A stretch of DNA of 64,000 nt, taken from positions 992,001 to 1,056,000 of the forward strand of contig CAVZAF010000005.1 of assembly GCA_963773315.1 (NCBI GenBank), written 5' to 3'. Source of the stretch: DATKAS01 sp963773315. Lineage in GTDB: Bacteria > Actinomycetota > Acidimicrobiia > Acidimicrobiales > DATKAS01. Shown piece after piece: positions 26,529 to 34,906 of the stretch. The notes beneath the pieces are model-generated. The model was not told the DNA's origin, made no database searches, and was given only the letters and a program-made list of their open reading frames with translations. The position numbers and the translations under genes were made by a program. The stretch's first letter is position 1. Each line of letters begins with the position of its first letter.

Positions 26529-28552
26529 GCAACCGAGCTCCGATCGAGTACACCGACATCCGCCGGGTCGAAGGCCCCCTCCTCGTCGCCGCTGGGATCG
26601 ATGGTGTGGGGTGGGACGAGGACGCCGAGATCGTCCTCGAGGGAGACGCAGTGCGTCACGGCGTCGTTCTCGAGCGTGATCGTGATCTGGCCGTGATCCA
26701 GGTCCTCGAAGGCACCTCCGGGATCGCCACGACGGGAACAGCAGTGCGCTTCTCTGGCCATCCCATGCGCATCGGCGTCGGCGAGGCCTGGCTGGGACGG
26801 GTGTGCAGCGGCCGGGGCACCCCGCTCGACGGGGGCCCGCCGATCCTCGGCGACACGTTCGCCGATGTGAACGGCGCTCCGCTCAACCCGACCGCCCGCG
26901 ACACCCCGAGCGACGCGATCCTCACCGGCATCTCGGTGATCGACGCGCTCACCACGCTCGTGCGCGGCCAGAAGCTCCCGCTCTTCTCGGTCGGCGGGCT
27001 GCCACACCTCGAGCTCGCAGCCCAGATCGCCGCGCAGGCCCACGCCAGTGGCGAACCGTTCGCAGTCGTCTTCGCCGGGATGGGGATCACACACGCGGAC
27101 GCGGCCGCCGTGCGCGACACCCTCGAGGAGCGCTCGGCGTCCGGAGAGCTCACGCTGCTGCTCAACACCGCGGACGATCCCGTGATCGAACGCATCATCA
27201 CCCCTCGTGTCGCGTTGACAGTCGCCGAACATCTCGCGTTCGCGACCAATCGACACGTGCTGGTCGTGATGGCCGACATGACCGCCTACTGCGAGGCCGT
27301 CCGTCAGGTGTCCGCCGCACGCGGCGAGATGCCCGGCCGGCGGGGCTACCCCGGCTACCTCTACAGCGACCTCGCCTCGATCTACGAACGTTGCGGTCGC
27401 GTCCGCGGCCGCGGCGGGTCGATCACCGAAGTTCCGGTGCTCACCATGCCCGGTGGCGATCTCACCCATCCCGTCCCCGACCTGACCGGGTACATCACCG
27501 AGGGACAGCTCCTACTCTCGGCCGAGCTGCACAGTGCCGGCATCTATCCACCGATCGAGCCGCTCGGGTCGCTGTCTCGCCTGATGCGTCGCGGCGCCGG
27601 ACCTGGCCGCACCCGCGACGACCACCTCGAGCTCGCTGCCCAGCTCGTCGCCCTCCTCGCGAAGGCGCGCGACGTGCGCGAGCTCTCCGAGCTCCTCGGA
27701 CCGGCCGCGCTCTCGCAGACCGATCTCGCCTACCTCCGATTCGCGGACGAGTTCAATCGCGGCTTCGTCAAGCAGGGTCTCCACGACAACCGCACCCTCG
27801 ACGACACCTTGAGCCGCGCCTGGGCCGCCGCAAGCCTCCTGCCGCGACGCGAGCTCACGATGGTCTCGGCCGACACGCTCGCGCTGCATTACCGCCGCGA
27901 GTCCCTCACGGCCACCAGCATGAGGATCCGCCACCCTCCGGGTCGCTCTGGCCGACTCTGGCTCATCGAACGCCTCGCGGTCGCCGAACGAGCGGGCGGT
28001 GTCCTGCACCGCAAGCAGCAGGCCCTCCGTCAAGAGGAGCAACGCCTGGCCGCGCTCACCGAGCGGAGCACCGCCAGCTGGCACGCCGCTGTGCGAGAAG
28101 CCGAGGCATGGCAACGCCGAGCGATGGTCCTCGGCGCCCGCCCTGCCCTGCAGGCTGCCGCGACGGCGGCGAGCCCCGCCTCTGTCCACCTCGTGTGGCG
28201 TGCCGAGATGGGCGTCGAGATCCCCGCCGAAGCCGGCTGCGACCTCCCTCCGTCCCCACCGATCCCTGGCACTCCAGCGCTCGCGACCGCGGCCGCCGCC
28301 TACCGGCACGCGCTCGAAGCCGCCGTCGAGCACGCCGCCGTGACCGACGCCGCGGCGCGCGTCAGCGCCGAGCTCGTCGTCACCCAACACCGTTTGCGAG
28401 CCGTGCGAGACCGCTGGATCCCCGCGCTCGAGATCGCCCTCAGGACGCTCGAGCTGACGCTCGACGAGTACGAACGCGAAGAGCTCACCCGTACGCGCTC
28501 CCCTCACCTGACCGGACCTCTTTCCGCACCATCGACGCAGGAGCCACTATGA
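26525..28552 (+). CDS. atpB: A/V-type ATPase subunits B and D read as one polypeptide
   Basis: 675 residues. Residues 1-460 are subunit B: IEYTDIRRVEGPLLVAAGID, IGVGEAWLGRVCSGRGTPLD, the non-catalytic P-loop region RGQKLPLFSVGGLPHLELAA, ADMTAYCEAVRQVSAARGEM, and SLLPRRELTMVSADTLALHY near its normal C-terminus. From the internal Met at residue 466 (ATG at 27920) the chain is subunit D, the central rotor shaft: RIRHPPGRSGRLWLIERLAV, then AERAGGVLHRKQQALRQEEQ, and at the end RLRAVRDRWIPALEIALRTL with ELTLDEYEREEL. Both parts have full family length with almost no linker. At the junction an ATGA is present whose TGA lies in another frame; see the findings for why this may be a true fusion or a one-base artefact. 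Confidence 0.92.
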   Translation: MSNRAPIEYTDIRRVEGPLLVAAGIDGVGWDEDAEIVLEGDAVRHGVVLERDRDLAVIQVLEGTSGIATTGTAVRFSGHPMRIGVGEAWLGRVCSGRGTPLDGGPPILGDTFADVNGAPLNPTARDTPSDAILTGISVIDALTTLVRGQKLPLFSVGGLPHLELAAQIAAQAHASGEPFAVVFAGMGITHADAAAVRDTLEERSASGELTLLLNTADDPVIERIITPRVALTVAEHLAFATNRHVLVVMADMTAYCEAVRQVSAARGEMPGRRGYPGYLYSDLASIYERCGRVRGRGGSITEVPVLTMPGGDLTHPVPDLTGYITEGQLLLSAELHSAGIYPPIEPLGSLSRLMRRGAGPGRTRDDHLELAAQLVALLAKARDVRELSELLGPAALSQTDLAYLRFADEFNRGFVKQGLHDNRTLDDTLSRAWAAASLLPRRELTMVSADTLALHYRRESLTATSMRIRHPPGRSGRLWLIERLAVAERAGGVLHRKQQALRQEEQRLAALTERSTASWHAAVREAEAWQRRAMVLGARPALQAAATAASPASVHLVWRAEMGVEIPAEAGCDLPPSPPIPGTPALATAAAAYRHALEAAVEHAAVTDAAARVSAELVVTQHRLRAVRDRWIPALEIALRTLELTLDEYEREELTRTRSPHLTGPLSAPSTQEPL

Positions 28553-29007
28553 CGATCCGCCGTGTTCTCGTCGCTGTCGACGACTCTCCTGCTGCGCTGC
28601 GCGCCGCACAGGTCGCGCTCGATCTCGCCGCCAGCTGGCACCTGCTCCTTCGACTCGTGACCGTCGCGACGGATCACTCGCTCGGCGCGCTCATCGACGT
28701 CGCGGCTCCCGACGGCGGAGCGACGGAACGGATCGATCAGGCCAGCCGCTCAGTCCTCCGCCATCTCACCGACACGGCGCTGTCCCAGGGCCTGGAGGTC
28801 GACGCCGTACCACTCACTGGCGAGCCCGCCCACCAGATCCTCGATCAGGCCCAGTCCTGGCACGCCGACCTGATCGTGATGGGACGGAGCGACCGGCGCG
28901 GCCCGTCTTCCCCCTACCTGGGCAGCGTCACGGCGCACGTGCTGGAGTTCGCGGATTGTCCCGTGCTCGTCGTTCCCCGCTCGTCGACCGCAGACCCCGA
29001 GGCGTGA
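28549..29007 (+). CDS. universal stress protein (UspA family)
   Basis: 152 residues, a single Usp domain. N-terminal strand RRVLVAVDDSPAALRAAQVA, and the ATP-binding pattern G-x2-G-x(n)-G-S in MGRSDRRGPSSPYLGSVTAH followed by VLEFADCPVLVVPR. Presence of this motif suggests the nucleotide-binding class. Its ATG overlaps the stop of the B-D gene (ATGA), so it is the last gene of the rotary ATPase operon. That ties it to energy stress or ATPase control, which is inference from position. Confidence 0.92.
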   Translation: MTIRRVLVAVDDSPAALRAAQVALDLAASWHLLLRLVTVATDHSLGALIDVAAPDGGATERIDQASRSVLRHLTDTALSQGLEVDAVPLTGEPAHQILDQAQSWHADLIVMGRSDRRGPSSPYLGSVTAHVLEFADCPVLVVPRSSTADPEA

Positions 29008-29014
29008 CGTCTTG

Positions 29015-29090
29015 TGGCAGCCCCAACGGGATTCGAACCCGTGCCGCCACCTTGAGAGGGTGGTGTCCTAGGCCACTAGACGATGGGGCC
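29015..29090 (-). tRNA. tRNA-Glu (anticodon CUC)
   Basis: Read on the minus strand from 29090: acceptor arm GGCCCCA, D arm, anticodon stem CCACC/GGTGG around loop CTCTCAA (anticodon CTC), T arm with GGTTCGAATCC, acceptor partner, discriminator G and an encoded CCA at 29017-29015. All arms pair well. Lies 8 bp beyond the universal stress gene, on the opposite strand. Confidence 0.95.
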
Positions 29091-29224
29091 GTGCAAGTGG
29101 AGAGCAGATCCTATCGGCCCCCATGGCCAGGTGATCCCGACGAAACGCCTCGCCGTCACTCCAATCCGGCCGCCTCTCGCGGAGAGGCCCAGGTCGACGA
29201 CCTGGGCCCGCACGGATCTTCGAA

Positions 29225-29299
29225 TGGCTCGGGGGGGAGGACTCGAACCCCCAACGACAGGGCCAGAACCTGCTGTGTTGCCGATTACACCACCCCCGA
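29225..29299 (-). tRNA. tRNA-Gln (anticodon CUG)
   Basis: Minus strand from 29299: acceptor TCGGGGG, a TGGTGTAATCGGCA D arm typical of tRNA-Gln, anticodon stem GCAGG/CCTGT with loop TTCTGGC (anticodon CTG), T loop GTTCGAG, 3' partner CCCCCGA, discriminator G and an encoded CCA at 29227-29225. It is 134 bp upstream of tRNA-Glu on the same strand, likely one transcript. Nothing else is seen between them. Confidence 0.95.
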
Positions 29300-29387
29300 A
29301 GGGCTCGGGCATCGTAGCCGCTGGTTCTCTTGTCGTTCCTCCGGCTCTGTGACGGTGAATCGACAAAAGAACGAGCCCACCGCCCCG

Positions 29388-30081
29388 TCAGCGTTCGAGG
29401 CGGAGGAGGCGGCGGTAGCCGACGATGCGGCCGAGCGCGACGGCGCCGGTCTCCTTCACCATGTGCTTCAGCTCGCTGCCGCTCGACAGTCGCGCTGGTG
29501 CGCGTCGGCGACACGTGCGCGGTGAGCCCGAGCTCGCGGGCGATCCCACCGATGCGGAGCGCGTGGTACGGGTCGCTCACCAAGATCACCTCGGACAGGC
29601 CGCGTTCGCGCAGGATGCGCGCTGCCGCCGCCAGCGACTCCCACGAGTTCGTCCCCTGCACCTCGCGCAGGATCTTGTCGTCGGGGACGCCGCGCTGCAG
29701 GAGGTAGTTCGCGCTCGCGGTCGCCTCGGTGAACCGATCGCCGGGCCGCTTGCCTCCGGTCACGACGATGATCGGCGCGAGGCCCTGCTTCCAAAGATCC
29801 AGCGCGTGGTCGAGCCGGGCGGTCAGCACGGGCGACGGCCGCCCGTTGTACTGCGCAGCGCCGAGCACCACGATCGCATCGGCAGGCTTCGCGCCGTCGT
29901 GGCGCGAGGCGAGCCACACCTGCACGAACGTGATCCCGATGTAGAGGGCGAAGAAGCCGACGATCGCGGCGATCGCGATCGCGATCCCCCGGACCCATCG
30001 CCGCCGAGGTCGAGGCTGCTCCGGGGCGGACGGGACGACCGCCGTCGGAGCGGTGATCTCAGAGGTGTCCGCGGGCAACAC
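29388..30081 (-). CDS. YdcF/SanA/ElyC-like DUF218 membrane protein (frameshift near 29.49 kb)
   Basis: About 231 residues. N-terminal membrane helix (WVRGIAIAIAAIVGFFALYI) followed by an external DUF218 domain: KPADAIVVLGAAQYNGRPSP, LTARLDHALDLWKQGLAPII, VVTGGKRPGDRFTEATASAN, and VILVSDPYHALRIGGIAREL. The family is linked to envelope and peptidoglycan precursor homeostasis (SanA, ElyC). A single frame change near 29490 hides the true C-terminus, which reads SELKHMVKETGAVALGRIVG, then YRRLLRLER and TGA at 29388. The ATG overlaps the last 23 bp of gltX, so the two are co-transcribed. Confidence 0.85.
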
Positions 30082-31474
30082 GCAAGCGCTCCAACGTCCG
30101 CTCGCGACCGAGCACGACGAGCGACTCGAACAGCGGCGGGCCGACAGTGCGACCGGTCACCGCGACACGGACGGGGGCTTGTGCCTTCCCGAGCTTGAGG
30201 CCCACGCGCTCCCCCACCATCTCGAGCGCGGCCTTGAGCGAGTCGGCGTCCCACGGGCGCGGCCTCGTAGGCGGCGATCGTGTCGTCGAGCACGGTCGCC
30301 GCGTCCGGCGCCTTCATCACCTTGTCCCACGACGCGGGGTCGGTCTGTGGTTCCGCGAGGAACACGAAGTCGACCATCGCGGGCACTTCGGCCAGTCGGC
30401 GTGACCCGCGTCTGCACGAGCGGCGCCATCGACTCGAACGCCGCACGATCGAAGCGCTCGGGATGCCACGGTGCGTGCGGCGCCACGAGCCACGGCTGGC
30501 ACGCGATCGACGAACTCCTCGGTCGACATCGCTCGGATGTACTCGCCGTTGAACGCCTCGAGCTTCTTCACGTCGAAGAACGCGGGCGAGGAGTGCACGT
30601 CCTCGAGGCGCCACAGCTCGGCGAGCTCCTCGAACGGCATGATCTCGCGGTCGTCGGACGGGCGCCCACCCGAGCAGCATCAGGAAGTTCTGCATCGCCT
30701 CGGGCAGGTAGCCCTCGTCGCGGTAGAGCTCGAGCGCAACCGGGTCGCGGCGCTTCGACAGCTTCTGACGCTTCTCGTTCACGAGCAGCGGCACGTGCGC
30801 GAACACGGGCAGCTCGCCGCCGTCGAGCGCCCGCCACAGCAGGATCGCCTTCGGGGTGTTGGGCAGGTGCTCCTCGGCCCGGATGACGTGCGAGATGCGC
30901 ATGTCGATGTCGTCGACGACGTTCGCGAGGATGAACATCGCGGTGCCGTTCGAGCGCTGCAAGCACGAAGTCTTCGATCAGCGCGTTCTCGAACACCGGC
31001 TCGCCGCGGATGAGGTCGACGACCTTCGTCGAGCCCTCGCGCGGCGTGCGGAACCGCAGCGCCCGGCCCTCGCCCGGCTCCAACCCGCGATCGCGGCAGA
31101 ACCCGTCGTAGCCCGGACGCTCGTTGCCCTTCGTCCGGGCGTCGATCACTTCGCGGGTGCAGTCGCAGTAGTAGGCGTGGCCGCTCTCGTAGAGGCGCGG
31201 CCGCGGCGTCCGCATACAGCTCGGTGCGCTGGCTCTGGAAGTACGGACCCTCGTCCCACTCGACGCCGATCCACCGCAGCGCGCTCTGGATGCCGTCGAT
31301 CCACTCGTCGCGGTTGCGCTCGGCGTCGGTGTCTTCGATGCGCAGGACGAACGTGCCGCCGTGCTGGCGTGCGTAGATCCAGTTGTAGAGGGCGGTCTTC
31401 GCGCCGCCCACGTGGAAGTAACCCGTCGGGGAGGGCGCGAACCGCACGCGCGGAGCGGACGCGGACGCGGTCAC
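30059..31474 (-). CDS. gltX: glutamate-tRNA ligase (frame-disrupted)
   Basis: About 471 residues. Class I synthetase: RVRFAPSPTGYFHVGGAKTA carries the HIGH-like site (HVGG), RIEDTDAERNRDEWIDGIQS follows, and EKRQKLSKR is the KMSKS-like loop. Other GluRS segments are SHVIRAEEHLPNTPKAILLW and GYLPEAMQNFLMLLGW. The anticodon-binding C-terminal part ends in ERTLERLRVARGHL with TGA at 30059. At least five frame changes (about 31205, 30965, 30660, 30480 and 30250). An essential enzyme is most unlikely to be truly broken, so these are taken as base errors. No glutaminyl-tRNA synthetase is seen, and gatCAB lies 10 kb away, so this is likely a non-discriminating enzyme charging both tRNA-Glu and tRNA-Gln. 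Confidence 0.93.
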
Positions 31475-31535
31475 ACGGTGAGGCTACTGGCCGCGGCTGT
31501 CGGATCTCCGGCCGCGATCACTAGCCTCGCCCGCC

Positions 31536-32615
31536 GTGCACCTCCTCTGGTTCGTGCCGTCGATGGGAGACGAGGCTCGGCTCGGGGACGTCTCGACGCG
31601 CATCAAGCCCACGCTCGACCATCTGGTCCACGTGGCACAGACGGCCGAGGTCGCCGGCTTCGAGGGCATGCTCGTGCCGACCGGTGAGATGTGCCTCGAC
31701 GCGTGGATGGTCGCGGCGACGCTCGCCCCGCACACCGAGCGCATCAAGTTCCTCGTCGCCTTCCGTCCGGGGTTCGTGAACCCACCGGTCGCGGCCCGCA
31801 TGGCAGCGACGCTCGACTCGCTCACCGGCGGACGCATCCTCCTCAACGTCGTGACGGGCGGCCACCTGCACGAGCTCGCGAAGGACGGCGACTTCGTGCG
31901 CGACGACGACGGCGAGTGGCGCGAGGTCGACCACGACAGTCGCTATCGCCGCACCGCGGAGTTCATGGACGTCGTCATGCGGTCGTGGCATGAGCGCGAC
32001 TGGGACCACGCCGGCGAATTCTTCCGAGTGACGAACGGCGGTGTCGCGCAGCGGCCCGCGCAACGCCCGCATCCGCCGATCTACCTCGGCGGCGCGTCTG
32101 ATGCCGCGATGGAGACGGCCGCTCGCTACGCCGACGTGTACCTGATGTGGGGCGAACCCGTCGAGCTGATGGCCGAGCGTGCGGCACGCGCGAAGCAGAT
32201 GGCCGCCGACCTCGGCCGCACGATCGAGGTGGGCACGCGCTTCCAGATCGTGTGCCGCGAGACCGACGCCGAGGCACGCGTCGACGCGGAGGACATCGTG
32301 GGCAGCATCGCCGAGTCGTTCAGGGAGAAGATGCGCTCACACGCCGACCGCACCGACTCGGTCGGCCAGCAACGGCAGAACGCGCTTCGGGGCGCCGGCT
32401 CGGACGAACAAGGTGAGTGGCTCAGCGACGTGCTGTGGAACGGATTCGCCCGCGCCCGCATGGGTGCGTCGGTCGCGCTGGTCGGCAGCGGCGAGTCGAT
32501 CCGCAAGGAGCTCGACCGCTTCGTCGACGCCGGCATCGACACGTTCATCCTCTCGGGGTATCGCCATGACGAAGAGGCAGCTCGCGTGGGCAGGTTCCTC
32601 ATGGCGGCTCGATAG
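31536..32615 (+). CDS. LLM-class flavin-dependent monooxygenase (alkanesulfonate monooxygenase-like)
   Basis: 359 residues, bacterial luciferase-like TIM barrel. Motifs: MHLLWFVPSMGDEARLGDVS at the N-terminus, EVAGFEGMLVPTGEMCLDAW, RIKFLVAFRPGFVNPPVAAR, SLTGGRILLNVVTGG and DRFVDAGIDTFILSGYRHDE. These resemble SsuD-type FMNH2-dependent enzymes that release sulfite from alkanesulfonates. The enzyme would need reduced flavin from a partner reductase, and none is adjacent. The substrate cannot be fixed. GTG start at 31536. An alpha/beta hydrolase follows after 9 bp on the same strand. Confidence 0.9.
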   Translation: MHLLWFVPSMGDEARLGDVSTRIKPTLDHLVHVAQTAEVAGFEGMLVPTGEMCLDAWMVAATLAPHTERIKFLVAFRPGFVNPPVAARMAATLDSLTGGRILLNVVTGGHLHELAKDGDFVRDDDGEWREVDHDSRYRRTAEFMDVVMRSWHERDWDHAGEFFRVTNGGVAQRPAQRPHPPIYLGGASDAAMETAARYADVYLMWGEPVELMAERAARAKQMAADLGRTIEVGTRFQIVCRETDAEARVDAEDIVGSIAESFREKMRSHADRTDSVGQQRQNALRGAGSDEQGEWLSDVLWNGFARARMGASVALVGSGESIRKELDRFVDAGIDTFILSGYRHDEEAARVGRFLMAAR

Positions 32616-32624
32616 CGTGCGGCC

Positions 32625-33359
32625 ATGACCGCCGTCCTCGTCCACGGAGTGCCCGAGACCCCAGCGCTGTGGGATCGCCTCATCGGCCATCTCTCCCGCA
32701 CCGACATCGTCACCCCTGCGCTGCCGGGGTTCACGAGCGACCGGCCGAAGGGCTTCGGCGCCACGATGGACGAGTACGCCGCGTGGCTCATCGACGAGCT
32801 CGAGGCGATCGGCGAGCCCGTCGACCTCGTCGGCCACGACTGGGGCGGAGGCTTCACCGTGCGGGTCGTGAGCCTGCGACCCGACCTCGTGCGCTCGTGG
32901 GTCACCGACGCGGCGGGCCTCGCCGACGTCAACTTCGAGTGGCACGACTTCGCCAAGATCTGGCAGACGCCGGACGACGGTGAGGCCTTCTGGCAGGGGA
33001 TGCTCGCGGCTCCGGCCGGTGACCGCGCCGCCGGCTTGGTCGCAGGCGGCATGCCGCACGACGACGCGCTCGTCGCGGCCGAGGCGATCAATCAGACGAT
33101 GGCGTCGTGCATCCTCGACCTCTACCGGTCGGCAACGAAGGTGCAAGACGCGTGGGGCCCGGACTTCGTCGACATCGCGAAGCCAGGCATGGTGATCGTG
33201 CCGAGCGAGGACGCATTCCTCGACGGCGAAGGCGCGAGGCGATCGGCCGCGAAGTCCGGGGCTCGCGTGACCGACCTCTCGGGACTAGGCCATTGGTGGA
33301 TGCTCCAAGACCCCGTCCGCAGTGCCGAGGTCCTCGAGGGGTTCTGGAAGAAGCTCTGA
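32625..33359 (+). CDS. alpha/beta hydrolase (epoxide hydrolase/haloalkane dehalogenase-like)
   Basis: 244 residues. HGVPETPALWDRLI gives the oxyanion turn (H-G-x-P). The nucleophile elbow VGHDWGGGFTVRVV has Asp in place of Ser, as in epoxide hydrolases and haloalkane dehalogenases. The acid residue is probably in IVPSEDAFLDGE and the base His in LSGLGHWWMLQDP. The Asp nucleophile means cleavage of C-O or C-halogen bonds is more likely than ester hydrolysis; the substrate is unknown. It follows the flavin monooxygenase, with which it may share a transcript. Its 3' end overlaps that of the convergent MFS gene by 75 bp. Confidence 0.85.
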   Translation: MTAVLVHGVPETPALWDRLIGHLSRTDIVTPALPGFTSDRPKGFGATMDEYAAWLIDELEAIGEPVDLVGHDWGGGFTVRVVSLRPDLVRSWVTDAAGLADVNFEWHDFAKIWQTPDDGEAFWQGMLAAPAGDRAAGLVAGGMPHDDALVAAEAINQTMASCILDLYRSATKVQDAWGPDFVDIAKPGMVIVPSEDAFLDGEGARRSAAKSGARVTDLSGLGHWWMLQDPVRSAEVLEGFWKKL

Positions 33360-34637
33360 CGGCACGGTCGGGTCGCGGCGCTCGGGAGCATCGCGTCCGG
33401 CCGCGAGGGTGAGGCCCACCGCGGGCGCCTGAAGCACGGCGCCCGTCAGCAACGCCGCCTGCAACGACACCGCGGTGCCGATCGCACCGATCGCCGGGCC
33501 TCCGACGACCTGACCGATCGCATCGGCCTGGCCCATGGCAGAGAGCGCGGTCGCGCGCACGTCGGGCTCGATCATCGGGATGATCCACGCGCCGTAGAAC
33601 GGGCGCTGCAACGAACGGCTCCGCGAGTAGAGCAAGTAGCCGATCGTCGCGAAGAGGAAGCCGCCGGCGAGTCCGAACACGATGAGGCCCACGACTTGCA
33701 CCGCCATCAGCGACGCCACGATGCGCGTCAACGTCCGTTCGCTCGTGATGGCCTTGACGCGCCGCCGAGCGAGCGTCGAGAGGCCGATCCCGAGCAGCAA
33801 TGAGGTGACGTTGAGGATGCCGAACCAGGTGAGGTCAGACCATCCGCCGAAGGCCGGGAAGTGCACCTCTTTCAGGTACTTCGCCTGCCACAGGCGGTCG
33901 AACGGCTCGCTCGCCGCACCCGCGAGAGCCGCGGCGACGGCGAGCAGCACGAGGGCGCGGCTTCGCTTGATCGCGCCGAAGCCGTTCCGCGCCGTCGTGC
34001 GCAGTGCGGTCCAGGTCTCGCGCTGCTCGGGAGGCACGCGTGTGAATCCCGTCTCGGGCATAGTGAAGATCAGCCAGACGCCGAGCGCGATCTGCAGCAG
34101 TCCGCCGACCACGATGGGAACCCACAGGTGGATGTGCGCGAGGCCGATCGCGGCGACGATCGCGGCCAGCGCGCCGATCTGCCCGAGCTGCTGCGCTCGC
34201 AGGAACGTCGGCGTCAGCGCGTCCTCACCGACCTCACCCGCGAGCCAGGCCTCGGTCGCGCCGCTCGTGAACGTGTAGGTGATGCCCCACAGGATCTGCG
34301 CGGCGATGATCGTGCCGACGTGCGGGTAGGCGCCTTCCATGACGAAGCCGACACCCATCCCGATGTTTCCGATGATCACCGAAAGACGGCGGCTGTAGAC
34401 GTCCGCGACGATGCCCGTCGGGATCTCGAAGACGAACACCGCTGCTTCCATGAACGTGCCGACGAGCACCAGCTCGAGCGGGTTCAGGCCCGCCGACTCG
34501 ATGCGGTACAGCGGCGTGATCGTGAAGACAGCGGTCGCGATGAACGCGCCGCCGGCCGAGATCACCAGAAAGACGAACCGCGCCCCCGCACAATCGTCTG
34601 CCTCACGGAGGTACCTGAGAGGGCCCCGGTGACGCAA
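33285..34637 (-). CDS. MFS transporter
   Basis: About 450 residues, 12 membrane helices by eye. Segments: FVFLVISAGGAFIATAVFTI, LVLVGTFMEAAVFVFEIPTG followed by IVADVYSRRLSVIIGNIGMG (the loop 2-3 motif G-x-x-A-D-x-x-x-R-R), VPIVVGGLLQIALGVWLIFT, and SLMAVQVVGLIVFGLAGGFL. Looks like a DHA3-type/macrolide-efflux-like facilitator; substrate unknown. The start is uncertain: TTG 34637 is used, but the frame is open further upstream. The C-terminal tail runs antisense to the hydrolase for 75 bp. Confidence 0.8.
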   Translation of the reverse strand: MRHRGPLRYLREADDCAGARFVFLVISAGGAFIATAVFTITPLYRIESAGLNPLELVLVGTFMEAAVFVFEIPTGIVADVYSRRLSVIIGNIGMGVGFVMEGAYPHVGTIIAAQILWGITYTFTSGATEAWLAGEVGEDALTPTFLRAQQLGQIGALAAIVAAIGLAHIHLWVPIVVGGLLQIALGVWLIFTMPETGFTRVPPEQRETWTALRTTARNGFGAIKRSRALVLLAVAAALAGAASEPFDRLWQAKYLKEVHFPAFGGWSDLTWFGILNVTSLLLGIGLSTLARRRVKAITSERTLTRIVASLMAVQVVGLIVFGLAGGFLFATIGYLLYSRSRSLQRPFYGAWIIPMIEPDVRATALSAMGQADAIGQVVGGPAIGAIGTAVSLQAALLTGAVLQAPAVGLTLAAGRDAPERRDPTVPSELLPEPLEDLGTADGVLEHPPMA

Positions 34638-34647
34638 ACGGTCGGAG

Positions 34648-34884
34648 TCAGTCGAGCTCGATGAAGATGCACTCGCCGGGGCAATCGAGGGCGGCGTGCA
34701 CGACGGCGCGCTCATTGCGCGGGCCCACGAAGGCCAAGCTGCCGCCGCCACCGGGGTCGTTGCCGACCCACTCCCCCTGCTTCACGTAGGCGATGCCGTC
34801 TTCGAGCTGCACGAACACGTCAGGGCAGTGGTCGAGGCACAGGCCATCGCCCGTGCACAGGTCTTGGTCGATCCACACCCGCAC
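34648..34884 (-). CDS. [3Fe-4S]-type single-cluster ferredoxin
   Basis: 78 residues: MRVWIDQDLCTGDGLCLDHC, then PDVFVQLEDGIAYV, and the C-terminal ALDCPGECIFIELD. Cysteines at C-x5-C-x3-C...C, with Gly-Asp-Gly in place of the second cysteine of the usual motif, are typical of actinobacterial 3Fe-4S ferredoxins that pass electrons to cytochromes P450 or related oxygenases. No P450 gene is in the window. It lies between the MFS gene and an ABC exporter on the same strand. Confidence 0.9.
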   Translation of the reverse strand: MRVWIDQDLCTGDGLCLDHCPDVFVQLEDGIAYVKQGEWVGNDPGGGGSLAFVGPRNERAVVHAALDCPGECIFIELD

Positions 34885-34906
34885 GACCGCAGGCTATCGG
34901 GGCCGA

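Noticed and set aside
29100..29224. Possible third tRNA or small gene between the two tRNAs
   Set aside because: No cloverleaf or coding signal could be found.
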